Of a stretch of 64,000 nucleotides of DNA, positions 37,034 to 48,758 are shown one piece after another. Position 1 is the stretch's first letter, and each line of letters starts with the position of its first letter. Where the stretch lies: positions 1,900,001-1,964,000 of the forward strand of contig NZ_JABBPK010000001.1 in NCBI RefSeq assembly GCF_012933555.1, in the 5' to 3' direction. This DNA comes from Niallia alba (lineage in GTDB: Bacteria; Bacillota; Bacilli; Bacillales; Cytobacillaceae). Both the position numbers and the translations under genes were made by a program. The notes beneath the pieces were generated by a model that did no database searches, was not told where the DNA came from, and worked only from the letters and a program-made list of their open reading frames with translations.

Positions 37034-37480
37034 GTGAAAATAGGTGATCATTTTCCAAAATGGAGCGCGCCGACAATGTGGATAAATGGGGAAGTAAAAC
37101 AGCCAGATGAACGAAGGGATAGACTAACTTTACTCCATTTTTGGTCTGTAAGTTGCTATTTTTGTAAAAGAGCTTTGCCAGAATTAAATCAATATAGAGA
37201 GCTTTATAAAGATATACTTACTATTATCTCTGTGCATATTCCAAGAACAGAGCATGATTTAGATATTGAATCGATAAAAAAGACTGCGGAACAGTATAAT
37301 ATGACACAATCCATTTATGTTGATCATGACTTTCAATTAGCTAAGGCTTTTTCGAATGAATATGTCCCTTCCTACTATTTATTTGATAAAAAAGGGACAT
37401 TACGTTATTACCAAGCTGGTGGAACTAATTTAAAAATGTTAGATACCCGAATCAGCCGTGTAATTAAGGATATACCGTAG
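37034..37480 (+). CDS. ykuV: YkuV, thioredoxin-like thiol-disulfide oxidoreductase
   Basis: 148 residues, same length as B. subtilis YkuV. Thioredoxin fold with active site CYFC in LLHFWSVSCYFCKRALPEL, and cis-proline region NEYVPSYYLFDKKG. No signal peptide, so cytosolic. GTG start about ten bases after AGAAGG. Likely a thiol reductase; the partner is unknown. Confidence 0.93.
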   Translation: MKIGDHFPKWSAPTMWINGEVKQPDERRDRLTLLHFWSVSCYFCKRALPELNQYRELYKDILTIISVHIPRTEHDLDIESIKKTAEQYNMTQSIYVDHDFQLAKAFSNEYVPSYYLFDKKGTLRYYQAGGTNLKMLDTRISRVIKDIP

Positions 37481-37604
37481 AAAATTGATTATCTTTAGGG
37501 AATTGTAAACTTAATGATGAGAGTGTATATTTACCAAACGATTTAATGTTATAATAATGACGTTTACTTATATGAAATTTTTACGATTGTTGGAGGATTT
37601 TATA

Positions 37605-38264
37605 GTGAAAAGAGCATTTGCGGTTATTGGCCTAGGAAGATTTGGCGGCAGTATTTGCAAAGAATTGACCGAATTAGGTATGGATGTAATGGTTATTGAT
37701 AAAAGTGAAGAAAAAGTAAATGAATACGCAAATCTAGTTTCACATGCAGTTGTAGGGAATGCAGTAGATGAAACAGTGTTAAAAAGTCTTGGAATCCGTA
37801 ATTTTGACCACGTTATTGTAGCGATAGGGGAGGATATTCAAGCGAGTATTTTGACAACCTTGATGTTAAAGGAACTGGGTGTGAAAAATATTACCGTTAA
37901 AGCTCAAAATGACTATCATGAGAAAGTATTAAGTAAAATAGGGGCAGATGCAGTTGTTCATCCAGAAAGAGATATGGGAAAGAGAATAGCTCATAATATT
38001 GTTTCAAATAATGTCCTTGATTATTTAGAACTGTCTGATGAGCACAGTATTGTAGAGATTAAAGCAAGTCATAAATTAGATGGTCGATCCATTATTGACT
38101 TAGATATTCGAGCAAGATATGGCATTACTATAGTAGCGATAAAAAGAGATAGGGAAATTATTGTATCTCCTCAAGCATCAGAACCAATAAGAGAAAAAGA
38201 TATTCTAATTGTTATTGGAGCAGATTCTGATATTAATCGTTTTGAAAAAAAGGTAATGTCCTAA
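37605..38264 (+). CDS. ktrC: KtrC, RCK regulatory subunit of a K+ uptake channel
   Basis: 219 residues from GTG 37605, eight bases after TGGAGG. RCK_N nucleotide-binding motif FAVIGLGRFGGSICKEL, acidic VMVIDKSEEKV, GNAVDETVL and HPERDMGKRIA. The RCK_C domain at the C-terminus (about 135-219) binds c-di-AMP in B. subtilis. KtrC gates the membrane subunit KtrD, which is not in this window. A strong terminator separates it from convergent rnjA. Confidence 0.95.
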   Translation: MKRAFAVIGLGRFGGSICKELTELGMDVMVIDKSEEKVNEYANLVSHAVVGNAVDETVLKSLGIRNFDHVIVAIGEDIQASILTTLMLKELGVKNITVKAQNDYHEKVLSKIGADAVVHPERDMGKRIAHNIVSNNVLDYLELSDEHSIVEIKASHKLDGRSIIDLDIRARYGITIVAIKRDREIIVSPQASEPIREKDILIVIGADSDINRFEKKVMS

Positions 38265-38270
38265 CAAATA

Positions 38271-38318
38271 AAAAAGAGCTAATTGTTCTTTAACTTGAAC
38301 AATTAGCTCTTTTTTTTT
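38271..38318. terminator. Bidirectional terminator between ktrC and rnjA
   Basis: 18-bp stem AAAAAGAGCTAATTGTTC / GAACAATTAGCTCTTTTT, with extra T residues on the plus strand. Confidence 0.95.
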
Positions 38319-38324
38319 GATTCG

Positions 38325-39992
38325 TTAAACTTCCATAATGATAGGAAGGATCATTGGTCTTCTTTTTGTTTTTTCGTAAAGGAATGGAGAAATGGTATCA
38401 ATAATCTCATTCTTTATTTCAGACCATTGGGTTGTTTTACGTTCCATTACTTTATTTAGATGTTTACTTATTAATGCCTGTGCATCGTTGATTAGATCGC
38501 CAGATTCACGCATGTACACAAATCCTCTAGAAATAAGGTCAGGTCCAGCAGCGATTTTGAAGTCATTCATATTAATGCTTACAACAACAACTACTAAGCC
38601 TTCTTCTGAAAGGATTCGACGATCGCGTAATACGATATTACCGATATCACCAATTCCGCTGCCATCTATATAAACATTTCCAGATGGGATTTTACCCGCA
38701 ACTTGTGCAGTATCACTTGAAAGTGCCAATACTTCACCATTGTCCATAATAAAGCAATTTTCCTCTTTTACCCCGCAATCAACAGCAGTCTGTGCGTGTG
38801 TTTTTTGCATTCTAAATTCTCCGTGGATTGGCATGAAGAATTTAGGCTTTATTAATCGAAGCATTAACATTTGTTCTTGCTGTCCGCCGTGACCAGAAGT
38901 GTGAATATTGTTAAGTGGTCCATGAATTACCTCAGCGCCAGCACGATAAAGCATATTGATAGTTTTATTAACACTAAGTGTATTACCTGGTACAGGATTA
39001 GAAGAGAATACAACAGTATCTCCAGGGATAATTTGAATTTGTCTATGTGTTCCATTAGCAATTCTTGATAAAGCAGCCATTGGTTCCCCTTGGCTTCCTG
39101 TACATAAAATCACTACTTGATTAGCAGGTAGTCGATTAATTTGTTGAGGATCCACAAATGTTTCCTTCGGAGCCTTAATAAAACCGAGCTCTAAACCAAT
39201 ATTAATAGCTGCCTCCATGCTTCGTCCAAATACAGCTATTTTACGACCGAATTCTACAGCAGCGTCTGTTACTTGCTGTAAACGATAAATATTGGAAGCG
39301 AAAGTAGCAAAAATTAATCTACCATCAGCTTTTATAAACGTATCATGAATACTTTTTCCAACTTTTTTCTCGGACATTGTAAAATTAGGCACTTCACTAT
39401 TTGTACTGTCTGATAATAAGCACAAAACTCCTTCTTTACCAATCTCAGCCATTTTGGTTAAGTTTGCAGGTTCGCCAACTGGAGTAAAATCAAATTTGAA
39501 GTCTCCAGTGTGAACAATGTTTCCTGGTGGAGTTTTAACCACAATACCATAAGAATCAGGAATACTATGTGTCGTTCTAAAGAAGGAAACAGATGTTTTT
39601 CTAAATTTAATAACATCATCTTCTTGAATTTCGTGCATAGTAGTTTGGCGTAATAATCCATGCTCTTCTAGTTTATTACGAACAAGAGCTAATGCTAATT
39701 TACCTCCGTAAAGAGGAATGTTAACTTGTCTTAAAAGGTAAGGAATACCACCAATATGGTCTTCGTGACCGTGCGTGATAAATAAGCCTTTAATTTTGTC
39801 TACATTCTTCTCTAAAAAAGAATAGTCAGGAATAACATAGTCAATTCCTAAAAGCTCGTCCTCAGGAAATTTTATTCCAGCATCAATTAAAATAATCTCG
39901 TCTTGAAACTGGACACCATAGGTATTTTTACCGATTTCCCCTAGTCCTCCCAGGGCAAATACAGCAGTTTGATCGTTTTTTACAAATTTCAT
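38325..39992 (-). CDS. rnjA: Ribonuclease J1
   Basis: 555 residues, the B. subtilis RNase J1 length. Metallo-beta-lactamase motifs: [37 protein letters not shown]; beta-CASP region with [12 protein letters not shown] and [11 protein letters not shown], then [11 protein letters not shown]. It is an essential 5'-3' exonuclease and endonuclease in mRNA decay and rRNA maturation. Its ATG overlaps the rpoY stop by one base (TAATG), so both are co-translated. Confidence 0.98.
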   Translation of the reverse strand: MKFVKNDQTAVFALGGLGEIGKNTYGVQFQDEIILIDAGIKFPEDELLGIDYVIPDYSFLEKNVDKIKGLFITHGHEDHIGGIPYLLRQVNIPLYGGKLALALVRNKLEEHGLLRQTTMHEIQEDDVIKFRKTSVSFFRTTHSIPDSYGIVVKTPPGNIVHTGDFKFDFTPVGEPANLTKMAEIGKEGVLCLLSDSTNSEVPNFTMSEKKVGKSIHDTFIKADGRLIFATFASNIYRLQQVTDAAVEFGRKIAVFGRSMEAAINIGLELGFIKAPKETFVDPQQINRLPANQVVILCTGSQGEPMAALSRIANGTHRQIQIIPGDTVVFSSNPVPGNTLSVNKTINMLYRAGAEVIHGPLNNIHTSGHGGQQEQMLMLRLIKPKFFMPIHGEFRMQKTHAQTAVDCGVKEENCFIMDNGEVLALSSDTAQVAGKIPSGNVYIDGSGIGDIGNIVLRDRRILSEEGLVVVVVSINMNDFKIAAGPDLISRGFVYMRESGDLINDAQALISKHLNKVMERKTTQWSEIKNEIIDTISPFLYEKTKRRPMILPIIMEV

Positions 39993-40204
39993 TATTCAAT
40001 CTCCAATACTGTAAAGTCTTCATTTTGTTGTTCATATTCTAAGAATGCACCTTCTACACGAGTTATAAACTCAATATTATATGGTTTTTCTGCTAGTTTT
40101 GTTCTAACATCTCTTTCAGATTGACCTTTAACATAAATAGTTCTTGTCTTTTCTCTTACTGGTACCTCTGTTTTTAAATCTTGAAAATATACTTTGAATA
40201 TCAT
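39992..40204 (-). CDS. rpoY: RNA polymerase epsilon subunit (RpoY)
   Basis: 70 residues from ATG 40204, set by AAGGAGCG upstream; the extended frame includes that site and is rejected. Sequence [20 protein letters not shown] matches the RpoY/YkzG family, a small accessory subunit of Gram-positive RNA polymerase. Operon rpoY-rnjA is the standard Bacillus order, linking a polymerase subunit to an RNA decay enzyme. Confidence 0.95.
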   Translation of the reverse strand: MIFKVYFQDLKTEVPVREKTRTIYVKGQSERDVRTKLAEKPYNIEFITRVEGAFLEYEQQNEDFTVLEIE

Positions 40205-40410
40205 GGTAATTCGCTCCTTAATCATTTGTATCTGAAAATAATTATATAAAAAAATAACATGTTTTTCATGTTTTTTCTTTTAATAGCAATTGGTATATGA
40301 AAGGTTCTTTTTCAGTAAATCAATTTTTAAATTTTATTTAGAAAAGGTTGATTTTGTGAAAAAGTTTTTTACCCATAATTTATGTTTGATAAACATCGAT
40401 AATATTAGAC

Positions 40411-40554
40411 TGTAGACAAACTCTTGAATTTTAGAAATAAAAGTTTGTATATAGGGTATTTATTAATCCCTTTGAAGAGGGAGGTTGCTTTCCACTCCAA
40501 GCAACGCATGAGTATTCCATTTAACTTTTTTAAAATCAGTTTGTCGACAAACTG
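40411..40554. repeat. Inverted-repeat-flanked stretch with an 18-bp palindrome
   Basis: Left end TGTAGACAAACTCTTGAATT and right end (inverted) TTGTCGACAAACTGATTT are alike. The right end contains the perfect palindrome CAGTTTGTCGACAAACTG (40537-40554). In the middle GTTGC and GCAAC form another hairpin. Possibly a MITE remnant. Confidence 0.5.
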
Positions 40555-40640
40555 AATATTACGTATGTTTATGTACTTAGACCTATTATGAAATCGTTAT
40601 TAAAATAAAAGGTCAGACTCATTACCACAAAGCTTGAATT

Positions 40641-40666
40641 ATATAGTGGTATAATAACCACTATAT
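40641..40666. repeat. Short perfect palindrome containing TATAAT
   Basis: ATATAGTGGT and ACCACTATAT around ATAATA. TATAAT spans the left arm and loop. No matching -35 box was found on either strand. Confidence 0.5.
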
Positions 40667-40714
40667 TAAACAAAACGTGGCATAGGTCGGACCATAAAAA
40701 TACCCTTCAATTTT

Positions 40715-40786
40715 TTAAGCTATTGATTTTTTACGCAGTAAATCTTTCCACTGTTTTAAAAGCTTTTTTCTTAGCTTCTTTAACAT
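40715..40786 (-). CDS. Possible 23-residue cationic amphipathic peptide
   Basis: ATG at 40786 lies ten bases after AAGGAG. The product starts MLKKLRKKLLKQWKDLLRKK and ends SIA: a Lys/Arg/Leu pattern that would form an amphipathic helix. A possible promoter, TTTACT then 16 bp then TAAAAT, lies just upstream on the minus strand. The same ribosome site could also serve an overlapping out-of-frame ATG at 40796 (21 residues), but that start touches the site. Not recognised as a known peptide; the sequence alone cannot prove translation. Confidence 0.45.
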   Translation of the reverse strand: MLKKLRKKLLKQWKDLLRKKSIA

Positions 40787-41218
40787 AGTGGATCATCTCC
40801 TTAGTTCTATTTTAAACCATTCTTGTACAAAGTAAAGTCATCTTCTCATTTTATATTTCTTTTTGTAAAAAAATAGTTTTTTTGAGATGGGGTTTTTACC
40901 GATCCAATCTTATAAAATTGAAGGTGATTTTACATTTATTTATCTAACAATAGAATGGTTCGTTCATAAGGCTTTTAACAAAAGAAACTAAACTATATTC
41001 TACGACATTTTGAAAACAGCCTTTTATATTCATAGTATATGAATTTTTTTGTAAGATTCTCATGGATAATGTTGGGATTTGTAAAATAGGCTAAAAATGT
41101 TAAATGTTTTTTCCTAATTTTATTTGAAAGTGTTTTTATTTTTGGGAGCAAGGAAGAGAAGAGAGGCTCGATAATTTCTCTATAATCGAACCATAATCAA
41201 AGTAAGAAAACACTATAC

Positions 41219-41773
41219 TTATCTTTCTACAGGGATTGCGTTATCAATAGGAAGGAAAGGCTCATTTTCATTTATATGATCATAAAACATAACACCGTTT
41301 AAATGGTCAATTTCATGTTGAAAAACGATAGCAGGCAAGCCTTTAAGACGTAATTTAACTTCCTTGCCATCCAAATCAATTCCTTTTAATGTAATTCTTG
41401 CATATCTTGGTACATAACCTGGAATGGTTTCATCTACAGAAAGACAGCCTTCTCCTGTAGTTAAATAAGCTTTTTCAATCGAATGGCTGATGATTTTAGG
41501 ATTGAATAGAGCATAGCTGTATTGTTGGCCATTTTCATCTTTCACATGAACAGCAATCATCCGCTTTGAAATATTTATTTGGGGAGCTGCTAAGCCTACT
41601 CCACCTCTTAAACCGTATTTTTCCGCTAATTCGGGATCTTGACTATTTATTAAATATTCCATCATGCTTTTTAAAAGGGCTTTTTCTTCCTCGGTTGGTG
41701 GCATGCTAACTTCTGTTGCCACTTTTCTCAATGTGGGATGGCCATCACGAATAATATCTGTCATTGTTATCAA
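41219..41773 (-). CDS. defB: Peptide deformylase (DefB type)
   Basis: 184 residues from TTG 41773, eight bases after AAGGAAG; this gives [19 protein letters not shown], as in B. subtilis DefB (YkrB). All three deformylase motifs are present: [15 protein letters not shown] and QHEIDHLNG (Cys and two His bind the metal). The insertion near the N-terminus and the length fit Gram-positive type 2 enzymes. It removes formyl groups from new proteins. Confidence 0.96.
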   Translation of the reverse strand: MITMTDIIRDGHPTLRKVATEVSMPPTEEEKALLKSMMEYLINSQDPELAEKYGLRGGVGLAAPQINISKRMIAVHVKDENGQQYSYALFNPKIISHSIEKAYLTTGEGCLSVDETIPGYVPRYARITLKGIDLDGKEVKLRLKGLPAIVFQHEIDHLNGVMFYDHINENEPFLPIDNAIPVER

Positions 41774-42297
41774 AATAATCACTTCCTTGTTTCTATCTAT
41801 AAAAGTAGTCTAACAGAGAAAGAATAAAAAGTTAATAAAGAAACTTCCATTAGTGGAGGGACCTTATCCCCATCATGGTTGATTGTATTTATCGGACCTT
41901 TACGAGAGTATTTCAGCACTTAGCTTTCTCGATTTTTCGCAGCTTGAGGCTGGAGATTACTGTTCGTTAAAAGTGGGATAAAAGAGAATAGTACTTTATG
42001 TAATAAGATAATTATATATACCCATAATATTTTACAGGACAAGCTAATATGTTTATTATATAAAACTATTTTTAAAAGTTGTAAGAAGTATTCAGAATGA
42101 TCTTCACTAAGTGGGAGTGAAAATTCATTATTGGGGAATCAATACTGGTATAATTTCATTTTTTCTAGTGAGAACAAACTAATTATTTAGTACGATTTAG
42201 CTTTTACCAACGCTGAGATGAGTAGTAAAAACGGTCAACCTTTATTGTAAAAATACAGAAGAATCGATATAGTTATAAGAAAGTGAGGAGGAAACAG
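41774..42297. other. Intergenic region between def and ykyA
   Basis: Holds the family B repeat copy at 41845-41988 and the promoters of the two divergent genes. Nothing else recognised. Confidence 0.5.
41845..41988 (-). repeat. Dispersed repeat, family B, copy 2 (inverted)
   Basis: Read on the minus strand it gives CCCACTTTTAACG, AAAAATCGAG, GGTCCGATAA and AACCATGATGGGG in the same order and spacing as copy 1 at 6609-6755. Confidence 0.65.
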
Positions 42298-42981
42298 ATG
42301 AAACGAAATGCTTTAATTATTAGCACAATCTTGTTATTTGTGATGATTGCTGCTGGGTGTAATTTTAAGTCTCCGAGTGAGAAAATGTATGAAAAATTAG
42401 AAGAAGTAGTTGAGATCGAAAGTGGTTTTGAAGAGCAACAAGAGCCTCTTGTCAACTTAGAGAAGAAAGAACAAGACATCTATTCTAAAATAATTAGTCT
42501 CGGCTTAGAAGATATGGATGAAATTACGAAATTATCGGATGAAGCTCTAGAATCCATTGCTAAAAGAAAAGAATATATGGATAAAGAAGCAGAAAGTATA
42601 AAGCAGTCCCAAGAAAAGTTTGAAACGATAACAACTGAAATGGAAGATTTAGAAAAAAAGGATGAAAAACAGTTAAAAGAAAAAGCAGACGAGCTATATA
42701 AAACAATGATGGCCCGCTATGAGGAACATGATAAATTATACGCTAATTACATAGAAGGGCTGAATAGCGATAAAAAGCTTTATGAAATGTTTAAAGAGGA
42801 AGACGTTAGTATGGATGATTTAGAAAAACAAGTAAAAAAAATAAATGATACGTATGAAATGGTTTATGATAACAATCAAAAATTTAATGAACTAACGAAA
42901 AAGTATAATGAATTAAAAGTGGATTTCTACAAGGAAGCTGGAATAAAAATTAAAATGAGTAAAGAGGAAGCAGAAAAATAA
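42298..42981 (+). CDS. ykyA: YkyA, cell-surface lipoprotein
   Basis: 227 residues from ATG 42298 (GAGGAGG upstream). Lipoprotein signal: KRNALIISTILLFVMIAAGC with Cys as the lipidated residue. The rest is highly charged and coiled-coil-like (EDLEKKDEKQLKEKADELYK, DDLEKQVKKINDTYEM). YkyA family members are called putative cell-wall binding lipoproteins; the role is unknown. It precedes the pdh operon as in B. subtilis, but a terminator and more than 700 bp separate them. Confidence 0.92.
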   Translation: MKRNALIISTILLFVMIAAGCNFKSPSEKMYEKLEEVVEIESGFEEQQEPLVNLEKKEQDIYSKIISLGLEDMDEITKLSDEALESIAKRKEYMDKEAESIKQSQEKFETITTEMEDLEKKDEKQLKEKADELYKTMMARYEEHDKLYANYIEGLNSDKKLYEMFKEEDVSMDDLEKQVKKINDTYEMVYDNNQKFNELTKKYNELKVDFYKEAGIKIKMSKEEAEK

Positions 42982-43029
42982 AGTCGTTTTTTTTATGTCT
43001 TGATTAAGGTCTTTATATACTAATTGTAG

Positions 43030-43112
43030 ATTTACCCCTCTTAGCGGGCTGTAATGCTAACTAGAAGCTACAGAAAATAGAGGAAGTTAGGTGCTAAGGT
43101 CCGATTAGTTTT
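43030..43112 (+). repeat. Dispersed repeat, family B, partial copy 3
   Basis: CCCCTCTTAGCGGGCTGTAA, AAGCTACAGAAAATAGAGG and AAGGTCCGATTAG match copies 1 and 2, with a short internal deletion and no AACCATCA end. Confidence 0.5.
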
Positions 43113-43122
43113 CCTTATAAAT

Positions 43123-43196
43123 GTCACAGAATAGAGTACGTCTGTACAAGCATGAATTTTGCTTGTTTGGGCAAACTTTATTCTGTGACTTTTTTG
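43123..43196 (+). terminator. Terminator downstream of ykyA
   Basis: GTCACAGAATA (43123-43133) pairs with TATTCTGTGAC (43179-43189) and is followed by six T. A second hairpin, ACAAGCA/TGCTTGT, lies inside the loop. Confidence 0.8.
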
Positions 43197-44859
<1,663 letters not shown>

Positions 44860-44862
44860 GCC

Positions 44863-45840
44863 ATGGCGCAAATGACTATGATTCAAGCAATCACTGATGC
44901 GTTACGCACAGAATTACGTAATGATCCAAACGTATTAGTATTTGGAGAAGACGTAGGTGTAAACGGCGGTGTATTCCGTGCGACAGAAGGTCTTCAAAAA
45001 GAATTCAGTGAAGATCGTGTATTTGATACTCCATTAGCTGAATCTGGAATTGGCGGTTTAGCAATCGGTTTAGGACTTCAAGGTTACCGTCCAGTACCTG
45101 AAATTCAATTCTTTGGTTTTGTTTATGAAGTAATGGATAGTATTTCTGGACAAATGGCTCGTATGCGTTATCGTTCAGGTGGCCGTTATAATTCACCAGT
45201 AACAATTCGTTCACCATTTGGTGGTGGAGTTCATACTCCTGAACTTCATGCGGACAGCTTGGAAGGATTAATGGCACAACAACCAGGTCTTAAAGTTGTT
45301 ATTCCATCAACTCCTTACGATGCTAAAGGACTTTTAATTTCTGCTATTCGTGATAACGATCCTGTTATCTTCTTAGAGCATATGAAATTATACCGTTCAT
45401 TCCGTCAAGAAGTTCCAGAAGAAGAGTACACTATTCCTCTTGGAAAAGCGGATGTTAAACGTGAAGGTAAAGACCTTTCTATCATTACTTATGGAGCAAT
45501 GGTTCAAGAGTCTATTAAAGCAGCAGAAGAATTAGAAAAAGAAGGATACTCAGTGGAAGTAGTTGACTTACGTACAGTTAGCCCACTAGATATCGAAACA
45601 ATCATTGGTTCTGTTGAAAAAACAGGAAGAGCTATTGTAGTTCAAGAAGCACAAAAACAAGCTGGTATTGCAGCTAATGTTGTTGCAGAAATCAATGATC
45701 GTGCAATTCTAAGCTTAGAAGCTCCAGTTTTACGTGTAACTGCACCTGATACTGTATTTGCATTTACACAAGCAGAAACTGTATGGCTTCCAAACTTTAA
45801 AGATATTATTGAAACAGCTAAAAAAGTTCTAACTTTCTAA
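44863..45840 (+). CDS. pdhB: Pyruvate dehydrogenase E1 beta
   Basis: 325 residues, standard length. Transketolase-like pyrimidine-binding domain ([20 protein letters not shown], then [16 protein letters not shown]) and C-terminal domain ([27 protein letters not shown]). Partner of PdhA in the E1 heterotetramer. AAAGGAG upstream lies inside the end of pdhA, so translation is coupled. Confidence 0.98.
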   Translation: MAQMTMIQAITDALRTELRNDPNVLVFGEDVGVNGGVFRATEGLQKEFSEDRVFDTPLAESGIGGLAIGLGLQGYRPVPEIQFFGFVYEVMDSISGQMARMRYRSGGRYNSPVTIRSPFGGGVHTPELHADSLEGLMAQQPGLKVVIPSTPYDAKGLLISAIRDNDPVIFLEHMKLYRSFRQEVPEEEYTIPLGKADVKREGKDLSIITYGAMVQESIKAAEELEKEGYSVEVVDLRTVSPLDIETIIGSVEKTGRAIVVQEAQKQAGIAANVVAEINDRAILSLEAPVLRVTAPDTVFAFTQAETVWLPNFKDIIETAKKVLTF

Positions 45841-45930
45841 TTAGTACCGAACAAAATTTGCATGACAATTAGAAGAAAAGTTAGTTAAAGAAGAAAATTT
45901 TTTCATAAGAATTATTAGGAGGTTGTCACA

Positions 45931-47208
45931 TTGGCTTTTCAATTTAGATTGCCTGACATCGGTGAAGGTATTCACGAAGGCGAAATCGTAAAATGGTTTG
46001 TTAAACCAGGCGATAAAGTTCAAGAAGATGATGTATTATGTGAAGTTCAAAATGATAAAGCAGTAGTTGAAATTCCTTCTCCAGTTGAAGGTACAGTAGA
46101 AGAAGTTTTAGTAGAAGAAGGAACAGTTGCTATCGTTGGTGATGTATTAATTACATTCGACGCTCCTGGCTACGAAAACCTTCAATTCAAAGGTGACCAT
46201 AGTGATGAAGCTCCAGCTGCTGAAGAAGCAAAACCAGAAGCTGTTGAAGAAAGCAAAGCGCAAGAAGCGGATGTTGATCCAAGCAAACGCATCATCGCAA
46301 TGCCTTCTGTACGTAAATATGCACGTGATAAAGGGGTAGAAATTCAACTTGTTTCTGGTTCTGGTAAAAACGGACGTATTTCTAAAGAAGATATTGATGC
46401 ACACTTAAACGGTGGTGCTGCACCTGCTAGTCAACCTGCTGCAGAAGCTGCTCCAACAGAAACTGCAACGGAAGCACCTAAACCACTTGCTATTCCAGAA
46501 GGAGACTTCCCAGAAACTCGTGAGAAAATGAGCGGAATCAGAAAAGCTATTGCAAAAGCAATGGTAAACTCTAAGCACACTGCTCCTCACGTAACATTAA
46601 TGGATGAAGTAGAAGTGTCTAAATTAGTTGCACATCGTAAGAAGTATAAAGAAGTTGCTGCAGCAAAAGGTATTAAATTAACATTCTTACCTTACGTAGT
46701 AAAAGCTTTAACAAGTGCATTAAAAGAATTCCCTGCTTTAAACACATCATTAGATGATGCGACAAGTGAAATCGTTCATAAGCATTACTACAATATCGGT
46801 ATTGCTGCTGATACAGAAAAAGGCTTATTAGTTCCTGTTGTTAAAAATGCTGATCGCAAAGGTATCTTTAACATCTCTAATGAAATTAATGAACTAGCTG
46901 TTAAAGCAAGAGACGGTAAATTAGCTCCAGCTGAAATGAAAGGTGCATCTTGCACAATTTCTAACATTGGATCTGCTGGTGGACAATGGTTTACTCCGGT
47001 AATTAACCATCCTGAAGTTGCTATTTTAGGTATTGGTCGAATTGCGGAAAAAGCTATCGTTAAAGATGGAGAAATTGTTGCTGCTCCAGTATTAGCACTT
47101 TCTTTAAGCTTTGACCACAGAATGATCGACGGAGCTACTGCTCAAAATGCAATGAATCATATTAAGCGTTTATTGAACGATCCAGAACTATTGTTAATGG
47201 AGGCGTAA
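45931..47208 (+). CDS. pdhC: Dihydrolipoamide acetyltransferase (E2)
   Basis: 425 residues, TTG start after AGGAGG. One lipoyl domain (about 1-80; lysine in [11 protein letters not shown]), an Ala/Pro/Glu-rich linker, the E1/E3-binding domain (about 125-165; [15 protein letters not shown]), a second linker and the catalytic domain (about 200-425) ending with the [10 protein letters not shown] active-site motif. Forms the core of the complex. A 90-bp gap separates it from pdhB. Confidence 0.98.
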   Translation: MAFQFRLPDIGEGIHEGEIVKWFVKPGDKVQEDDVLCEVQNDKAVVEIPSPVEGTVEEVLVEEGTVAIVGDVLITFDAPGYENLQFKGDHSDEAPAAEEAKPEAVEESKAQEADVDPSKRIIAMPSVRKYARDKGVEIQLVSGSGKNGRISKEDIDAHLNGGAAPASQPAAEAAPTETATEAPKPLAIPEGDFPETREKMSGIRKAIAKAMVNSKHTAPHVTLMDEVEVSKLVAHRKKYKEVAAAKGIKLTFLPYVVKALTSALKEFPALNTSLDDATSEIVHKHYYNIGIAADTEKGLLVPVVKNADRKGIFNISNEINELAVKARDGKLAPAEMKGASCTISNIGSAGGQWFTPVINHPEVAILGIGRIAEKAIVKDGEIVAAPVLALSLSFDHRMIDGATAQNAMNHIKRLLNDPELLLMEA

Positions 47209-47212
47209 GAAC

Positions 47213-48622
47213 ATGGTAGTTGGAGATTTTCCTATTGAAACAGATACTATAGTCATTGGTGCAGGTCCTGGTGGATATGTTGCAGCAATTCGCGCAGCAC
47301 AGTTAGGACAAAAAGTTACAATCGTTGAGAAAAACGTATTAGGTGGAGTTTGCTTAAATGTTGGATGTATTCCTTCTAAAGCTTTAATCTCTGCTGGACA
47401 CCGTTATGAGCATGCTGCACATTCTGCAGACATGGGTATTACAACTGAAAATGTAAAAGTTGACTTCACAAAAGTTCAAGCTTGGAAAGACAGTGTTGTT
47501 AAAAAGCTTACTGGTGGTGTAGAAGGACTTTTAAAAGGAAACAAAGTTGATATTGCATATGGTGAAGCATATTTTGTAGATGCTAACACATTAAAAGTAA
47601 TGGATGAAAAATCATCTCAAACTTATACTTTTAAAAATGCAATTATCGCAACAGGATCTCGTCCTATCGAAATCCCAACTTTCAAATTCTCTAAACGAGT
47701 TCTTGATTCAACTGGTGCTCTTGCACTTCAAGAAATTCCAGAGAAAATCGTTGTGATCGGTGGAGGATATGTTGGTACTGAATTAGGTGGAGCTTACGCT
47801 AACTTTGGTACACAAGTAACAATCCTTGAAGGTGCTGATGAAATTCTTGGTGGTTTCGAGAAACAAATGTCTTCATTAGTTACTCGTAACTTAAAGAAAA
47901 AAGGCGCTGAAATCATTACAAAAGCAATGGCTAAAGGTGTTGAAGAAACGGACACTGGAGTTGTTGTTAAATATGAAGTTAAAGGCGAAGAAAAATCAGT
48001 TGAAGCTGATTATGTATTCGTAATGGTTGGTAGAAAACCTAATACAGACGAACTTGGTTTAGAACAAGTTGGTGTGGAACTAGGCGAACGCGGAATCATT
48101 AAAACAGACAAACAATGCCGTACTTCTGTAAGTAATATCTTTGCTATCGGTGATGTTATTTCTGGTCCTCCATTAGCACATAAAGCTTCTTATGAAGGTA
48201 AAATTGCTGCTGAGGTTATCGCTGGACATAACTCAGAAATCGACTATTTAGGAATTCCTGCAGTTGTATTCTCTGAGCCAGAATTAGCAACAGTTGGTCA
48301 CACAGAAGCTACAGCTAAAGAAGCTGGAATTGAAGCAAAAGCTGCTAAATTCCCATTTGCAGCAAACGGTCGTGCTTTAGCACTTAACGATGCTGAAGGT
48401 TTCTTAAAGCTTGTTACACGTAAAGAAGATGGTCTTGTTATCGGTGCTCAAATCGCTGGTCCAAGTGCATCTGATATGATCGCTGAACTAGGCTTAGCAA
48501 TTGAAGCTGGAATGACAGCAGAAGATTTAGCTATGACTATCCATGCTCATCCAACTTTAGGTGAGGTAACAATGGAAGCAGCTGAAGTTGCAATGGGTAA
48601 CCCAATTCATATCTTGCGTTAA
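47213..48622 (+). CDS. pdhD: Dihydrolipoamide dehydrogenase (E3)
   Basis: 469 residues. FAD-binding [20 protein letters not shown], redox cysteines in [19 protein letters not shown]-binding [17 protein letters not shown], and the catalytic His-Glu pair in HAHPTLGE. It reoxidises the E2 lipoyl groups and may also serve other 2-oxoacid complexes. Starts 4 bp after pdhC, with GGAGG in the pdhC end. A terminator follows. Confidence 0.98.
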   Translation: MVVGDFPIETDTIVIGAGPGGYVAAIRAAQLGQKVTIVEKNVLGGVCLNVGCIPSKALISAGHRYEHAAHSADMGITTENVKVDFTKVQAWKDSVVKKLTGGVEGLLKGNKVDIAYGEAYFVDANTLKVMDEKSSQTYTFKNAIIATGSRPIEIPTFKFSKRVLDSTGALALQEIPEKIVVIGGGYVGTELGGAYANFGTQVTILEGADEILGGFEKQMSSLVTRNLKKKGAEIITKAMAKGVEETDTGVVVKYEVKGEEKSVEADYVFVMVGRKPNTDELGLEQVGVELGERGIIKTDKQCRTSVSNIFAIGDVISGPPLAHKASYEGKIAAEVIAGHNSEIDYLGIPAVVFSEPELATVGHTEATAKEAGIEAKAAKFPFAANGRALALNDAEGFLKLVTRKEDGLVIGAQIAGPSASDMIAELGLAIEAGMTAEDLAMTIHAHPTLGEVTMEAAEVAMGNPIHILR

Positions 48623-48627
48623 TAATC

Positions 48628-48661
48628 AAAAGAAGTCCTCGAATGAGGGCTTCTTTTTTTT
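48628..48661 (+). terminator. Terminator of the pdh operon
   Basis: AAAAGAAGTCCTC, GAAT loop, GAGGGCTTCTTTTTTTT (one G-T pair). The IS1595 element starts a few bases after its T-run. Confidence 0.92.
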
Positions 48662-48758
48662 GCCTTTGGCTCTGTTAAAGGTTAATGTTGATATTTGATA
48701 CCTGTCCGAATCCTTGATATAATCAACATAAGAACAAACATTCGATGGAGGGTTCAAG

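Larger units (their letters stand above)
40205..41218. other. 1-kb gene-poor region between rpoY and def
   Basis: No large gene. It contains an inverted-repeat-flanked stretch (40411-40554), a short palindrome (40641-40666), a 23-codon gene candidate (40715-40786) and a small ATTCATA/TATGAAT hairpin with T-run at about 41028-41050. The rest is AT-rich. These are listed separately. Confidence 0.6.

Noticed and set aside
38392-39068. Plus-strand open frames inside rnjA
   Set aside because: Antisense shadows of a strongly conserved gene; no ribosome sites and odd composition.
40731-40796. Alternative 21-codon frame overlapping the cationic peptide
   Set aside because: Its ATG directly touches the AAGGAG site, leaving no spacing; the other frame fits better.
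45005-46590. Minus-strand open frames across pdhB and pdhC
   Set aside because: Shadows of well-supported genes caused by codon bias.
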